From contig OW285189.1 in assembly GCA_935421135.1 (NCBI GenBank), positions 24,554,298 through 24,618,297 on the forward strand: a stretch of 64,000 nt of DNA, written 5' to 3'. The notes below the pieces were generated by a model. The model was not told where the DNA came from, ran no database searches, and saw only the letters and a program-made list of their open reading frames with translations. Source of the DNA: Bugulina stolonifera. Taxonomy: Eukaryota; Bryozoa; Gymnolaemata; Cheilostomatida; Bugulidae. Both the position numbers and the translations under genes were made by a program. Shown one piece after another: positions 23,131-36,411 of this stretch. Numbering within the stretch: the first letter of the stretch is position 1; each line of letters begins with the position of its first letter.

Positions 23131-26100
23131 ATGTCGGTGAAGGGAGAGGCCAAGTCAGCTGCTGCCAGAACAGAGCAGACGTCAACACCAACTATTGCAC
23201 GCTCTTCTCAGGTACAATAATATGATAATACAGTGTAGCCTTAGATACCCATAGATTGTATAATACTAGCTCACCACCAAGTCATCTTTCTGAACTTGTT
23301 ATAGTATAGAGAACCCGCAAAATATTTAGAATCAAACCACATATTAGTTGCTATATTTCTGTGAAGTTTACCATTAGTTGTTTTGTTGTAATAAATGCTT
23401 AGCATGCCACAGTAATGCTCGTGTTGCTGTGAACCATTGGTGAGATACTTACAATACGTTGGTATGGAGTTGATGTTATAACTTGGTTAATGGTATAAAG
23501 TGACCAGAGTGAGACCCAGTGAGAGTAACCCATTTAATTTTCACGTAGCAAGTTTAAATATTTTAACTCTGACAATATTGTACATATCAGTAATCTCCGG
23601 TGACATTGTAGCATTTACATGAGGAAAGGCTCGCACAGGAAGTGCTTGCTGTATGGCAAGATAACTTCGATTCGACTCCAAGTTCCGCTTCTCATTGGCG
23701 GAAGAAACCTGCGGTGAATGCAGAGTGTATAGTGGTACACCCAAATGCACAACAACATGTATTCTAATTTTACCCAGACTGCACGTTGTCACAACTCCCC
23801 GATTACATTTGGAATTGTCTTCCTAGTTGGATTAGGAATATGATATCCACTGTATATCACTTCATTCAAAACTCAAGAACATTTATTTAATCGAGTTTTG
23901 GTAAAGATATTTCAGAATGCTTTACTAATAGTGAATTCTGGTGGTGGGAATATCATAAACGAGAGACAATTCCAAATGTGTACGCGGTACCAATTTCCTC
24001 TACGAAATAACAACTTTCTACTTCTCTTAACATTTTGGTAGAACCAGGGTAATAACGATTTCTATCTATACCAATTCTTACCAGGTTTTGCAGATAAAAT
24101 GAGTGCCGACAGTCCTCCATCCTTTCCATATTAGAAAATGGCTGCTAGCTGTACATAGCACAACGTATTCACTGCTCATTAACAAAACTTAGTAGACACT
24201 TTCAATATAATCATATATTTTCTATGCATAACTTTCTCTGGCAGCGTGAGTGAAACTAAATAGCCTCTCTGCTAACTATTTACTCATCAATGCTCAGATA
24301 AATTTTAATATGAAGGAGAATGTTCTCAAATTATGATCTGACCCACATCAAACTACCCATACCAATAGCAACTATTTATCTCTTGTATGATGCTATAATT
24401 CTAAATGGTTGTATAACGTGTATGTTACATGTACTTCAGCATAATATCTGTATCTTATAGAAACAAGTGGAGATTGATCCATTTGGGTGCACGTGTGGAC
24501 CATGCAAGAGATTTTGGAAAGATAACTTTACCAACACATCCATACTCAGTGAGCCGGTATTAAAGCGAGCTCAGAAAACTTCTACCATGTTCAGACCAGA
24601 GCAAGCTGACTGGAGAATCAGAGTCGGCGATAGGGTTATAGTCAATGGCAGACATACAGGTAAATCTTCATCCACACGATGAATGTAAACTTTGTTTCCT
24701 GTTGCTACCGGGTAATGTGCTTGACTATTACAACTGTCACCCAATCATATATGAGTCCTTGTCATGGGCATTTGTAAGATGGTAGTCATGATAATATGTA
24801 ATTTTTTCGTTCCTGGAGAAAGTTCACTACAATCTTGGTAATGGACACAGTGCAGAACAGAAGCATACCAAACTTATAAGTAAGGAAATGTTAGTCCAAC
24901 AAATATAAATTGTGTGTTACAGGAGAAGTTCAGTTTGTTGGACTACTAGATGAGAACGTGATTGCTCCAACAGTGTATGTCGGAGTCAAATGTGATGATA
25001 ACAGTAAGTAATGTGCGGTAATGTACAGGCCAAGTCTCGAAGTAGTGAACAGTCACATGTCATTCACTGTCAGGAGTTGTACTACGATAATTTACACTTT
25101 TTATGGGCATCTTCCAATACATTGTAGTTGGTTCCACCCACAATGGCACTATGAATGGCAAACGTTACTTTCACTGTGCTAGAGGACACGGAGCCTTAGT
25201 ACCTTACACAGATGTACGACGTTTGAACCCTGCAGAGACGAGACCGTCTCTTAGTGGCAATTATATGTTTGAGAGCTATCATGATGTTGTAAAAACTCGT
25301 GCTTTGAGAAGACAAAAAATGGAGTAAGTTGTTATTTATTCTATCACATGAATGTGCGTGTAGGTACATGTAGATGTAGGAGGGTTATATTCTATAATTT
25401 TCTTTCTCAGGGCGAGCGAGGAGGCTGTGAAGCCAAGGCCAAAGCCTCCCTCTCGGATAAGGAAGACTTACACTGTATCAGATGAGAATGACATAGCGTA
25501 CAAGGTGGGTACAGTAGAGTACAGAAGTTGATTGGATTCTGTTTTCTACTACTTTGGTTGCAACAGCCGGCTTATGTTTGTCATTGTCATCACATTGTAT
25601 GCATGCATCTCTTCATCTTACAGGATATGATAAAAACATTGGCAAAAGAATTGGAGGTAACTTTGTCTGTATGGTTAATAGATATAGTTCTATATTGTAA
25701 CTTTCCAGTTTCCCAGAGTTCCCTTTAAACCCTCTCTGTACATATTATGTTGTACATGTATACCCATATTTCTATGTTTAGGCCTATACATTGTTTAACC
25801 TTCTTCGTTTCAGTAGATTTATAACTTTCAAACGTTTCCTATCTCTGTGTGTGCACAGTTAAATTTATTTGTTATTGCTGCTTTAATTAATCACTGTCCG
25901 TTGGGAACTTTAGCAGATACTAATTATAGAAACCCTCATACAAGATGGCGTCTGAAGCTGTAGTGTAATATCATGATAGGGGATATCATAGATATACATT
26001 AGTTTAGGAACTGCAGCTTTAAATCGCTACCAGCAGTATGTATTAGAATCAGTCACTTTATAAACTGGTTACTGAATATCTAGGATTCCCAAAGAGAAGG

Positions 26101-26583
26101 AGGAACCCAAGTATATCACTATGCAAATAGCACTGTCAAGGTGAGGACAGGAGGGCCACCCAAAGCAAAGGCAGATCCACAAGCTAGGAGGTTTATCAAG
26201 TGGAAAGAGGAGTTTGGAGGGGGAGAAAAAGGAGAAAGACTAGTAAAAACATTGAAAAGACTACACGAAGGTGACCTACATAGCTCCAGTTTATATATCC
26301 TAACGTTGTCGATGAAATTTTGACCTCAAATATGCTTGCAAATACATGATGTATACATGTATCAGACAAATGTACATGTATATTAACAGCACTAAACAAA
26401 GGGAAGATGTTAGGGGAGGAGGAGGAAGAGGAGGAGGAACTGTATGATGAGTTTGACGAGGATGAAATGGCCGACAGACCACCCACAGTGCACAGTAGTA
26501 AACCTCCCACTAGGGCGGGCGACAGATCGCAGACGTCCAGGCAGCCTAGTCCGATGAAGAGCATGCATAGTAACCCCAGCTAG
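23131..26583 (+). CDS. CAP-Gly domain protein with N-terminal CxCxxC motif (8 exons)
   Basis: Exons: 23131-23211, 24461-24659, 24923-25003, 25128-25323, 25411-25504, 25624-25656, 26084-26270, 26390-26583 (stop TAG); 354 aa, phases consistent. Residues about 82-150 form a CAP-Gly domain: RVGDRVIV, GEVQFVG, VYVGV, then a hydrophobic-glycine block HNGTMNGKRYFHC and GHGALV. CAP-Gly domains bind C-terminal EEY/F tails of tubulin and EB proteins. The canonical GKNDG is changed to a sequence with HNG, so ligand preference may differ. Ahead of it lies GCTCGPCKRFW (residues 36-46), which could bind metal. The C-terminal third is charged, with an acidic run of seven E residues in exon 8. I do not recognise an orthologue by name. 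A microtubule-associated role is inferred from the domain. Confidence 0.8.
23805..23979. mobile_element. 175-bp MITE-like element with perfect 16-bp TIRs
   Basis: ACATTTGGAATTGTCT at the left is exactly reverse-complemented at the right (23964-23979). It lies in intron 1 of the CAP-Gly gene. I could not identify a clear target-site duplication, so the superfamily is open. Confidence 0.6.
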
Positions 26584-27075
26584 TGGTCTAAGTAATAATC
26601 ACCCATGTTCACTTAGATATTTAGTAGAATCTCATTTGACTAGAGGAGTTCTATCAATAATTATTTTTATTTAGTGTTTCGAAGTTAATTCAGTTCAAAT
26701 GGTTGATAGAACAAACGTTTTTAAATGTTACTCTAGTAAACTTTCTATTTTCAGACAAAATTGCAGTGATTGCTGTTGCCAAAATAACTTTTTGCTGTTA
26801 ATTACATGAAGAATTATCTTTTATTTTTATAACATTATCAAAGTAAATAAATTCCAATGAATTTCCACAAGAAGATAATTCATTATTTCATCTATCAGTA
26901 GAATAGAATAACAATGTCAGGTCCAAAAAATAAATTACTGAATAGAAAGTTCCTACGGTACATGTAATAATATAAAAAGAAGAGTTTTAGTATCAATCCA
27001 CAATCAAACTAATATACTGATATATATGTATATCATGTACAGAATACCACTCCAATGTATATAATGGGTACCTCA
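26584..27075. other. Shared 3' region of convergent genes
   Basis: The CAP-Gly gene (+) and TIM21 (-) end tail to tail here, 492 bp apart. AT-rich; TTTATT and AATAAA motifs suitable for poly(A) signals occur on both strands. No other gene seen. Confidence 0.5.
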
Positions 27076-29038
27076 CTAGAAGGAGAATTTTGGTGTTTGT
27101 TGACGAACTCTTCGCTCAAGTTCTATAGTTTTTGGGGGATAGCCATCTAACTCCACAATCAGATACTCAAACTCTTGCTTGCCGTCTGAATTCTGGAACG
27201 GAATATAACGTAAACAATGTTGGGCTGATGAGAGGAATCAATGAATACATCGTAAAGAAAGTAACTAGAAGGTAGTAGCTTGATTGAACGAATCCTACCT
27301 TGAACATTTCTGCATGGACAGTAGCAGTCCTAAAAGCACCAGTGAGGTAAAACTTAATTCTAGTATGTTCTTCTCCAGAGTTTGTGGTAAATGTAGCAGA
27401 TCTAAAAAAGGAAGTGTGAGCTACCAAGTAGTCAGTCAGACCGACCAATATATTCATGGGGACCTGTTGCAACGCTCAGTGTCTACCCAACACACCACTG
27501 GAGGGAGAAACACTTATGACTCCTATCCGGAGCAAGCAGGTTAGAAGTTCAGGTTTTTATAAAACATGTGTATATATTTTGTAGATGATTTACTGCAAGT
27601 CATAAGGTGATGGTAGAGGGAGTGAGATGTAACTCTAGCTATATCTGTTTAGGTTAGTGCTGTAGTCTAGTAGGCTGCTGATACTATAGTGATAGTTACT
27701 CGGACATGCAAGCAAGACACTATGTTGTAGGCTATACTAATTAACCCTCTTCTCTCTAACTACTCCTAACATACTGCAGAGTAGACTATAAGTTACTCAC
27801 TGAACATGCTGCCTTCTCCCCCTCCTAGAGGTCTCTCCATGACCCTTGACTGGCTGCCCTAATGCATCTAAGACCTACAATGAGATCACCATCTACATAA
27901 TAGTAGTATTAGTAGCAGCTTGTCATAGTACCTAATGTGAATATGTCCATTGTATAACAGCCGTTTTATCTTAGTATAAAATTGCTTCATTCTCACACAC
28001 AACCAATAGTTATCTATGCATAAATATAGCCTAGACATTTACAGAAATAGTAAAAATCGGAACAGACAATGCTAACATTTGTATCATCTAGCAATCATAT
28101 GGTGAACTCCACCAACCTTGACACTCTCTGTACACTTGGCAAATGCTTTACTGTAAACAGCATTGGGTCCAGAAGATGAGAAGAGTTCTGAACCAACAGC
28201 GTAGAATAGTATACCTGGCGGGTGGTAATACACAAACAAATGGGTGATATATACATGTATATATACAATGTACGTTGTATATATGTTGTGTGTATTTGTA
28301 CAGTATGATGTACACATAGATGTGTACATTGTGAATACATCATACAATTACACACAACATAATCATGGAACTACAGGCAAATTAGTATACTGTCGATTCA
28401 TGGATCTACATCAGCTGATTGTCAGTGAAGAATTCTTTGCTAGTAATACATGCATAAGAGGTCAAGAGAGCGCAACTCTAAAGTACAGTGAGATTACTGC
28501 TGAATGATGCATACCAGTAATTCCAATCCCAGCTGCTATTATTACCAAATATGTCAAATCTGTTCCAACTCTAGCAGCTAAAAATATAAGCAACACAGAT
28601 AATTAGTCATGCTTCTAAAAAGATGTTTTAGTTAGCAATAAATGTGCATATACAAGTATATGTATATGGTAGTCAGACAAAGTGATTTACGTGGAGCAGT
28701 AGGTCAAGTAACTGTTCATATATAGAGGATATATACGGTGTAGCTAAAGTCATGTAGAGATTGCGGTAAAATTGTGAACTTATAAATATGTGAACTTATA
28801 AATACACACCTTTTTCACCGAATGACAAATGCTGATAGGGTCGTTCTCTCTGTACATCTATTTCCTTACCAGACTCCTCATCTTCTGGTTTTCTTACTTG
28901 GAATATTTGAGGTGATGTTTGTAATGTTCGAACTATGCATCTACTGCATGAAAAATTATCAATAAATATCGCTCTTCCTACTAGCCTGCTGTGTTGGTTT
29001 AGTGACCTCGACAGGAGCTTGAGTACCAGAGATGACAT
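27076..29038 (-). CDS. TIMM21: TIM21, mitochondrial presequence translocase subunit (6 exons)
   Basis: Exons in transcript order: 29038-28810, 28577-28515, 28214-28113, 27867-27801, 27401-27299, 27192-27076 (stop TAG); 226 aa, all phases agree. ATG 29038 has a strong context (GCCACCATG). The N-terminus (SSLVLKLLSRSLNQHSRLVG) looks like a mitochondrial targeting sequence. A single membrane segment follows at about residues 84-103 (YLVIIAAGIGITGILFYAVG), then family landmarks ELFSSSGPNAVYSKA, GQPVKGHGETSRRGRRQHV, RIKFYLTGAF and YLIVELDGYPPKTIEL. TIM21 sits in the inner membrane, contacts TOM22 from the intermembrane space, and in animals also moves subunits to respiratory-chain assembly. The exon 3 donor (28113) is slightly weak but is the only one that keeps frame with exon 4. 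Confidence 0.93.
28284..28362. repeat. Imperfect foldback in TIM21 intron
   Basis: TGTTGTGTGTA with TATGATGTAC on one side pairs with GTACAT, CATCATA and TACACACAACA on the other. Short inverted repeat in intron 2; it may be a decayed MITE. Confidence 0.5.
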
Positions 29039-29900
29039 GGTGGCAGGAACTCTTGGCTGAGTCTTAAAACATTATCTAAAAGATGTTATAGAGTTATGTT
29101 AATGTTCATAATCGATGATGTAGGGTATAAAGAATCAAGAGCACAATGCAGGCATCTTCCAAAAAAACTGATGCACATCCCCTTGTTACCTATATCATTT
29201 GTGTAGAATGCTCGTCTCCAAAATTCAATGCTTGACCCCGATGTCCCACGTGTACTACGAAAGGTAAATTTGTCTTGCACTCTTAATCGGGTTCAAAGAC
29301 GGAAAAATGGGTTTTAGCTCTGGTAGTAGCACCAAAGAAAAACACATGCATTGGCCCTAGTGATATGAACTGACACTACACCATCCTCTCAAGACCATTG
29401 AGCAGATTGCATACCTCTAGAAGAGAAATTGTATCTAATATCATAAATTATCTAATATTTAAAACTCTATTTCATCAGTATCAGCCTGGGTTCGATTCTC
29501 TGGCGGTGACGAGCTTTTCATGCATAGGCGGACCACGCAGTCCCTGTGGATCAGGATTTAAAATAACAAAGATCCCCTGTGTGCATATCATCTGCGTGCA
29601 GGGTAAAGAGCCACCTCTGCCCTCTGAAACTAGGGCAGTCACATCACCAAGGAGCAGGTGAAAATGGCAGCACCAGCACTGTTCCGGTCTTGTTGCAAAG
29701 TGCTTCACGCTGGGTTCATAACAGACAGTGACTGAAGAGTGGTGGTTAGTACACACCACTGTAAATAGGACACACCTAAGCACGTGGTATATAAATTGCC
29801 ACAGACATATTCGGTCATGACAGTCTGCCATTATTTATTATATTTTATTTATTTTGTGAGATACAGATAGTTAAGAATGTCCATGAGAATACTCCGCTAA
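29039..29900. other. Upstream of TIM21, possible SINE-like B box
   Basis: No gene is supported. GGGTTCGATTCTC at about 29489 resembles a pol III B box, but no convincing A box or matching copy was found in this window, so I do not call a SINE. Confidence 0.3.
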
Positions 29901-29937
29901 TGGTATCTACATGTATTATTGGACAATAGAACAACAC

Positions 29938-30360
29938 TTGGACCGTAATCCATACTATTTAATCACAGGTAATATACTCATATCAGGGAAAACCAATTCA
30001 GTTCATGATTCAAATCTAAACACCATATTGAAAAGGCTTCAAGAGATCAATTTGAATCTTTCAGAACTGAAGTCTGTATACAAGAAGATTGAAGTTTTCT
30101 ATATTGAACACATTCTCTATGAAAAGGGCCTCAAACCTGACCCAATAAAGGGCAAAGCCATCACTGAAATGGAAGCTCCAAAAGATGAGACAGAGCTCCT
30201 ATAACTTCACGGTATGACGAAATATTTCTCATAATTCAGTGCCAACTTCAGTGCAACAGCACCAATTCCTGAAGAAAGATACAGATGGGAAGTGACACAT
30301 ACTAGAGCGGTTGAGGTCATCAAAAGCAAGAGAGCAGAGCTTTTTGCACTTCGACAAGAG
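29938..30360 (+). pseudogene. Ty3/gypsy-type reverse transcriptase relic
   Basis: The frame contains ILISGKT, LNTILKRLQEINLNLSELKS, EVFYIEHILYEKGLKPDPIK and AITEMEAPKDETELL. This is the order seen after the catalytic motif of Ty3-type reverse transcriptases (hinge, GxxPDPxKVxAI, then the RNase H linker). After 30204 the homology continues in another frame with a stop. The relic is short and frameshifted, so inactive. Confidence 0.8.
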
Positions 30361-30368
30361 GAAACTTG

Positions 30369-30824
30369 TTACACTAGCATGTTATGCTTCAATATCAGGT
30401 CTCGGTGTGGCATGCCTTCAAGATGACAAGGAGGTGAATTTTCCCAGCAGTTGTTTTTCACAACCCTGGCGACAGTGAAATAGGTGTTGCTGAGGGTGGA
30501 AGATGTTCTTTTCCTCGGCAAATGACAAGTAAGAACATGTTCCATTATTTTACTGGTGATGCATGTAAGGCTTACAGGCCGATATTTGACTGCTGCTGAT
30601 TTCCCTCCCTTCTTAAAGATGGGGCACATGGGCGCCTTCTTCCAGTCTTTGGGGACAATAGCCTTGTCTAGAGATAACTGGACTAGAGTGATGAGTGAAG
30701 CAGCGAGCATGTCAGCCAGTACTCTGGGGCCAATGCCATCTGGTCCTGCTGCCTTGCATGGTTTCGATGACTTGATCTGCTTGTGGACACCATGTGTGCT
30801 GATGACAACATCAATATTTCTCAT
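30369..30824 (-). pseudogene. Non-LTR (LINE) reverse transcriptase relic, minus strand
   Basis: Carries KAAGPDGIGPRVL, VPKDWKKAPMCPIFKKGGKS and YRPVSLTCITSKIMEHVL, the start of the RT domain of jockey/CR1-like LINEs. About 45 residues later the homology moves to another frame, so it is broken. Confidence 0.85.
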
Positions 30825-31079
30825 TCAGTCATTGTAGAGCTGAGAGTAAGAGCTTTGTAATCTGTTTCATCTGATGGTCGACAGAAGACCGACAAAAATG
30901 AAAAACTGCGCATTAATTAAAAATCTCGGCCTCATCTCTTGGGTTCGTAACTAACCAGTTGGCATCCTTCTTTCATGGTATCTGAGAATTTGTGTTTAAC
31001 ACAGGTTCCTAAGCATTTGAATAGCTCGTTCAGACTTTTTCCATGGTGTTGTCAGTAAAGAGTCTGTCTATTCACACAT

Positions 31080-32090
31080 GCAAATAAATTAATTAATAAA
31101 CTATAAATATTTATATTAATATTATATTATAAAATTATTAATTATTATATTCATTAAAATTTAATACTATAATAATAAAATAACCATTACCATATTAAAT
31201 AATAGTTGCTTATTAATAAATAATTATATCTAAATGACTACTTTATATGGTAATGGTTTGCTATTCATATTGATATTAATTATAATAGTATTCTTACAAC
31301 AATAAATAAAAATTTTATCGAATTATCATGAAGACCAATAGTAATAAAATAATTAATAACATTATAATGATTAATTTTAAATATTATTTATATATTAATT
31401 ATTATTATATTATATTATTTGCAGCAGCAGTCGGTCTCTCACGTTTACGTTATTGAGTATAGATAACAGAAGTTACTCCACGTGAAATAGTGTAATATGA
31501 TTGGTATTTGGAGAAGAAGTGTATTTTATTATCCAATCATCTGCGAATAAATATAGATAAACCAATCACAGCTTGTAAAAACTTGCCGACTGATAGAATT
31601 ATACAGGTATAAATTACCTCTCAGGATGTAATAGCCATAGTAGTCAATTATGTGAAGCTCGAGAGATCATTAATAGCTCGTGAGTCTACAATATTGTGTT
31701 AGTGATCATCAAAAGCAGTCAGGTTTTCTCCGATTATGCCAAATTGGTTAAAATAATATAGTGGTACGCGTCCTAAGTCAATTTTTGGACAACTTTTTGA
31801 AATAAGGGAGCTAGAAACAAAGTAATAGAAATAAACATCAGCATGATCATCACATCAGTTTTAGATTATTAACATACATATGCATAATTTTAAAAATGGA
31901 AACTCAACTTGCCTTAGGTCATCAATCATTCATCCATCATCAACCCACTGAGCTAATACAAAAAATGTATAGATATATAATTATATTATTATTATAATAA
32001 TAATTATAATTATAATATAATACAATAATAATTATTAATAATTATTTATATTTATTATAATTATTAATTATGTACCTAACCTACTATAGC
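31080..32090. other. AT-rich low-complexity tract and unique DNA
   Basis: 31080-31420 and 31970-32070 are nearly pure A/T with TAATTATTA runs. The stretch between them is unique but without a supported gene. Confidence 0.5.
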
Positions 32091-32175
32091 CACAAAATAC
32101 AATCTGCATTGCCAGGAAGCAAATTGGGATGATGATCAGGAGAGCTCTCTGCTAGGCACCTGAGAGAGCTAGGTT

Positions 32176-32430
32176 ATATGCTTCCTGCGCATGGGATCCC
32201 TCTACAAGTAAAGAAATCGAGGCATTAGAGAGGGTGCAAAACCAAGGTGGAAGAATGATCTGTGGCATCAAAGGAAGGAGAGGTGTCACGGAGGCCAAAG
32301 AGAAACTTCAACTGCAACAGCTGGACATCCGAACTCGAGTAAAGCTTCTGCTGAAAATGCTGTCAAGATACGAAGCCCATCCTGCTCTCTGTGCATCATA
32401 TGATAAAATCATGGGTCAACCGCAGACAAC
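32176..32430 (+). pseudogene. LINE ORF2 C-terminal relic, plus strand
   Basis: Reads YASCAWDPSTSKEIEALERV, QNQGGRMICGIKGRRGV, then LDIRTRVKLLLKMLSRYE. This corresponds to the conserved stretch after the RT domain (EYAxxVWDP, LExVQRRAAR, L..RR...L). Orientation is opposite to the RT relic at 30369-30824, so it derives from another insertion. Confidence 0.8.
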
Positions 32431-35400
32431 AGTTCAGAGTAGATCACTGTCTAGAAACGAACCGCCATATATTGGAGCAATTAATTTAAATAAAATTTTT
32501 AAAATTTTGCAGTATCAGTATGTCTACCTTAAATTTGAACTGTTGATTTACATACTAATATATTTATATTGATTGAACGAAAGAGGTAGTGTTTCTGTAG
32601 TGTGGTGTCGTAGTCAACCGTAGTGATTTATAATGATCATAATGAGGTGAAATTACTTTATAGAGTTAGCTGTTTAGTCTGAAAGAGTGACCTCTGCTGA
32701 CTTGAATGATACTTTCGTTTATCTTCTACAGAGCTGTCATTCCGAGAATTGAGCAGCCTCGATGTTGTGATGCATGTTGCTGAGAATATGTTCGGATCCC
32801 AGTTTAATCATGCTGGTTTGCTTTTCTGTGGACTTGGTAGGCTATCATTCACTAATCTGGCTGTTCTCCGCTGTACAGTCTTCAATATGGTTTCTTTAGT
32901 TTTGGTAAGCAGGTCCTAGGAGGCTGAAGCGTACTCCATGACTAGTCATGCTAGCTGCTTGTAAGATCTAGCTTTGAAGTCTGTAGATCATATTAAAGGA
33001 TCAGTGTCACCGTTTTTGTTTACATTTTGAGACACCCATGTGCTCGCTAGAGCGAACGTCATGATTGGTTACTTGAACTTTATTATAATTGGCTAACTAA
33101 ATCGAATGCGCATGTACACGTGTGGGAAAACCCATTGGGCGATCGATGGGAATCAGTTGGCTGTGGACAGAATTAGAATAAAATATAATATTTTGCTTTT
33201 GCCAAAATGAAATTATTGTTGCAAGATGAAAATGCTAACAAGAGATGATATGATACAAGGTATATGGCAAGCACAGCAAAAATTGCAATCATTTGATTAT
33301 CATATCTGGGTTATCTATCAAATCAATGAAAGTAAATTAATTTTGATTTTAATTTAATTCTTAATTTCAATGTGAATGTACTATGCCAGTGTAGTTGATA
33401 TTAAAAAAAAGTTATTTATACATGTGGATATAGCAATGATAATTATTGTTATTTACTTTTTGTTCACATTGGTACATAAGTAATTTGTTAAAATAACATA
33501 CTAGTTACTTATGGCTAATTATTATGAATGTAGCCTACTTTACTATTTTAAACTCTACTAAAATGGATAAAATGCAAAATAAAATATTGGGATTATAATA
33601 TTAACTTGATTAACTATGATTGTTGCTATCTACATATATGTAGGCTTATATACAGCACCTAATCAAAAACTTAATTTATTGAATTTCAAAATAATTGTAT
33701 CCTTTGATTGCAGCCGTAAGTAAAATAAACTTTTGATGACACTATAGTCAACTCATTTGCTTTCTCTGTTGTAATAATAATACTATGATGACTAAAATGT
33801 GTGTAATGAATGCTTCTTTTTAGCAGTTTGTCAAGACTATGACCCAGGAATGTCAAGTCCCATCAATGGCAACCTCTTAAAGTCATACTTGAGTGACGAG
33901 TATTGTACCTTGGACACTGAGTTGACTTGTTGTACATAGGTATACATAAGGTAAGTGCATCATCAACTTTCAAGGTTCTGTCTAATCAAAAAATGTGAAG
34001 TGTTGACGCATCAGTACAGCAAAACTTTCGCTGTAAACACTGCTGCATGTACATATTACTTTTCTGTACTGTGGTTTTTGGAATGTAGCCTAGCAAAATT
34101 GGTATCGATTTGATTTGTATTCTACATTTTCAATCTATTACATTGTACCTAGCAGTTATATTCAGTTGCTTAGTGTGGTCTGATTTTAAGTACCATCTGT
34201 TGATGTTAATGTACTTTTAAGTGATCCAATGGTATGATAACATGTTCACATAATGTTGTAGAATAGAAACATCTATCAAGCAACATGCTTGAACTGAAGT
34301 ACTTACCAACAATTCGAGCAGCCAAATCAATCGTATGGTTTGTAAAGTAATTGACCGGTACCTTCAAATATTAATATTCTGCCACAATTGGAATTTTTTT
34401 CATTTTTATATGTATTAGTTGCAGTTGGCCTGATATTTCATGTATGATCTTTCAGTAAATAGAATTTCAATGAGTACAGTACATGTTGTATTTGATGCCT
34501 GTGATGGCCAATTCCATTTTGATTTTTTTCTATATTGTGCAGTTACATTAGTAATCTTTTCTATTTACTAAGTCGATTATTACTGCCCCGTTTCAAGTGA
34601 CCGTAATCCACAAGCTTTAATGTTAACAAGAACTAATATTATGCACTCATGGTTATTTGCAATTAGCCGAGTGGATTTAATTTTGTTCCAAGATGTCATT
34701 ATTTTGAATTCCAAGATTACTCATGTTTTTTTGTGTTTGCAGCCATAGTAAATGGAAAATACATGCAGCTCAAAATTTATACTTTATAGACTATTATATT
34801 TGATTTTACATTTATTTTGTGCTATTTTTCTTATCTTTCTTAGGCTTTAGGGAGGATTTATTTTACTAGATGAAACTGCAATTTTCCATTTGCAAAGACA
34901 TGTAAGGGCTGTAGTTATGAACATCAATTTACTGACTATTTACCAATACAGTCTCTAGACAAATTTTATTGCCCTCTCCGTTTTATGACTCCGAACTGTG
35001 ATTGCAAGATTAATTTAGGCCTACTAGTATACTTTTGGCAAAGTGCTGGAGACTAAAACCAATAGCCATGGAATCACGTGCACAAGTATAGATCCGCCCA
35101 ACTATGATTCATATACATTTAAACAAAAATGTTTGAAATGATTCTGGCTATTATTTGATTTGTCGTACTTTCTGAAAATGTAACCGTTATTCTTAGTTAT
35201 TAATATGAGGACATCAAATGACTATTCAACTTCAATATCTTAAAACATTTATTGTTTATTTACGATATCTGTTTATAACAAAATACAACGATGAAAACAG
35301 CTGAATCCAGAGTAAAATACATGTGTAAAGTACTGAACATGAACAGAAATCATAATGAGATACACAGTCCATGTAGCGTGCCAGCAGAAGTTTGTTTTCA

Positions 35401-35599
35401 ATCGTAATCACTCAGCTTGAATGCTGAGGCACTATAACGCTTCACCTTTTATAGAGTTACTTGTTGAAGAAACCTCTTGGAGTACGGGTGAACTGTACAT
35501 TTGGAACGCTTCTTTTGCAATCCAATATGTACTATCTGCAATTCAAATTTGTAGAGCATTTTATTAAGAAAAGTGGTTGTGACCCTCGAAGAGAACACA

Positions 35600-36411
35600 T
35601 CAATAGTTAGTGGCAATGTAGTTTTGGTTGGGTTCAACTCTCACAGCAGAATTTCCCACCCTGTTGAATAGATGATGCTGAAGTACTAGTACTGATAATC
35701 AAGTTAATGTACATAACATATTACTGCTACAACACTTACCTATGCTTTTTCCAACATTGGAGATAAAGATGAGATGGTGCAAGCTGGAGAATAGATGAAT
35801 TTGAATTTCCACACCAGTGTCTGGTCGCATGGAATTGGTCTAGCTTTGTTCCCGTTCGTTCATACAGCTTTGGAATCTCACTGTGCTAAATAATAATTAT
35901 AATGATATAATATTCATGGCGCCAAACACAATTCTTTAATGTGGCTGCTCGATAGCAGAGCTAGTCGAATGGGTCTCCACGGCTCCTAGAGCTGAATATT
36001 ATTATAGTTCGATATGGCACAGAAAGAAGACTTTCGGAATGAAAACCTAAATCACATGGGTTGTCAGTTTTATTAGCTAAAGCATGTGTGTTTCACATTT
36101 TGCAAGGATAAACTGATGAAATTTACCTCAATGAGTTTATAAGTTTGTGCATAAGTTAAATTCAAGAAGACGGTTTTAATGCTACCTTGTAACGAGCCTT
36201 GTCGCTACATAATAAATTATAAACACCTACCAGTAGAAAGAACTGGATGTAGAAATTGAGGTTGGCATTCGATTTACAAATTCTTCATCAAAGGTGAGTG
36301 TGCGTCTTTACCCTGCTCACCAGATCATTCCTTCCTTTCAGCAAACAATCAAATGCAACTATGTCTTTATCGATGTCAGGAAAGTTACTTGCTGACAGTA
36401 TTGGAACTAGC
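35600..36411 (-). CDS. Unrecognised three-exon C-terminal coding fragment
   Basis: Transcript order: 36411-36312, 35885-35740, 35660-35600 (stop TGA). Donors AGG|GTAAAG and CATAG|GTAAGT and the matching acceptors keep one frame of about 101 residues. It reads LVPILSASNFPDIDKD, AFDCLLKGRNDLVSR, IPKLYERTGTKLDQFHATRH and VGNSAVRVEPNQNYIATNY. The first exon starts in phase 2, so more exons must lie upstream at higher coordinates; I did not find them. It lies inside the TTAA element and may be the end of its transposase or a captured gene. No family recognised. Confidence 0.4.

Noticed and set aside
29481..29831. 116-codon minus-strand frame
   Set aside because: No recognisable domain and no splice partners; probably part of a decayed repeat.
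30369..32430. Treating the LINE pieces at 30.4 kb (-) and 32.2 kb (+) as one element
   Set aside because: They are on opposite strands and the order of domains does not fit a single insertion.
33835..33939. Possible exon after TTTTTAGCAG reading to a TAG
   Set aside because: Only one short frame inside the TTAA element; no upstream partner found, so not called.
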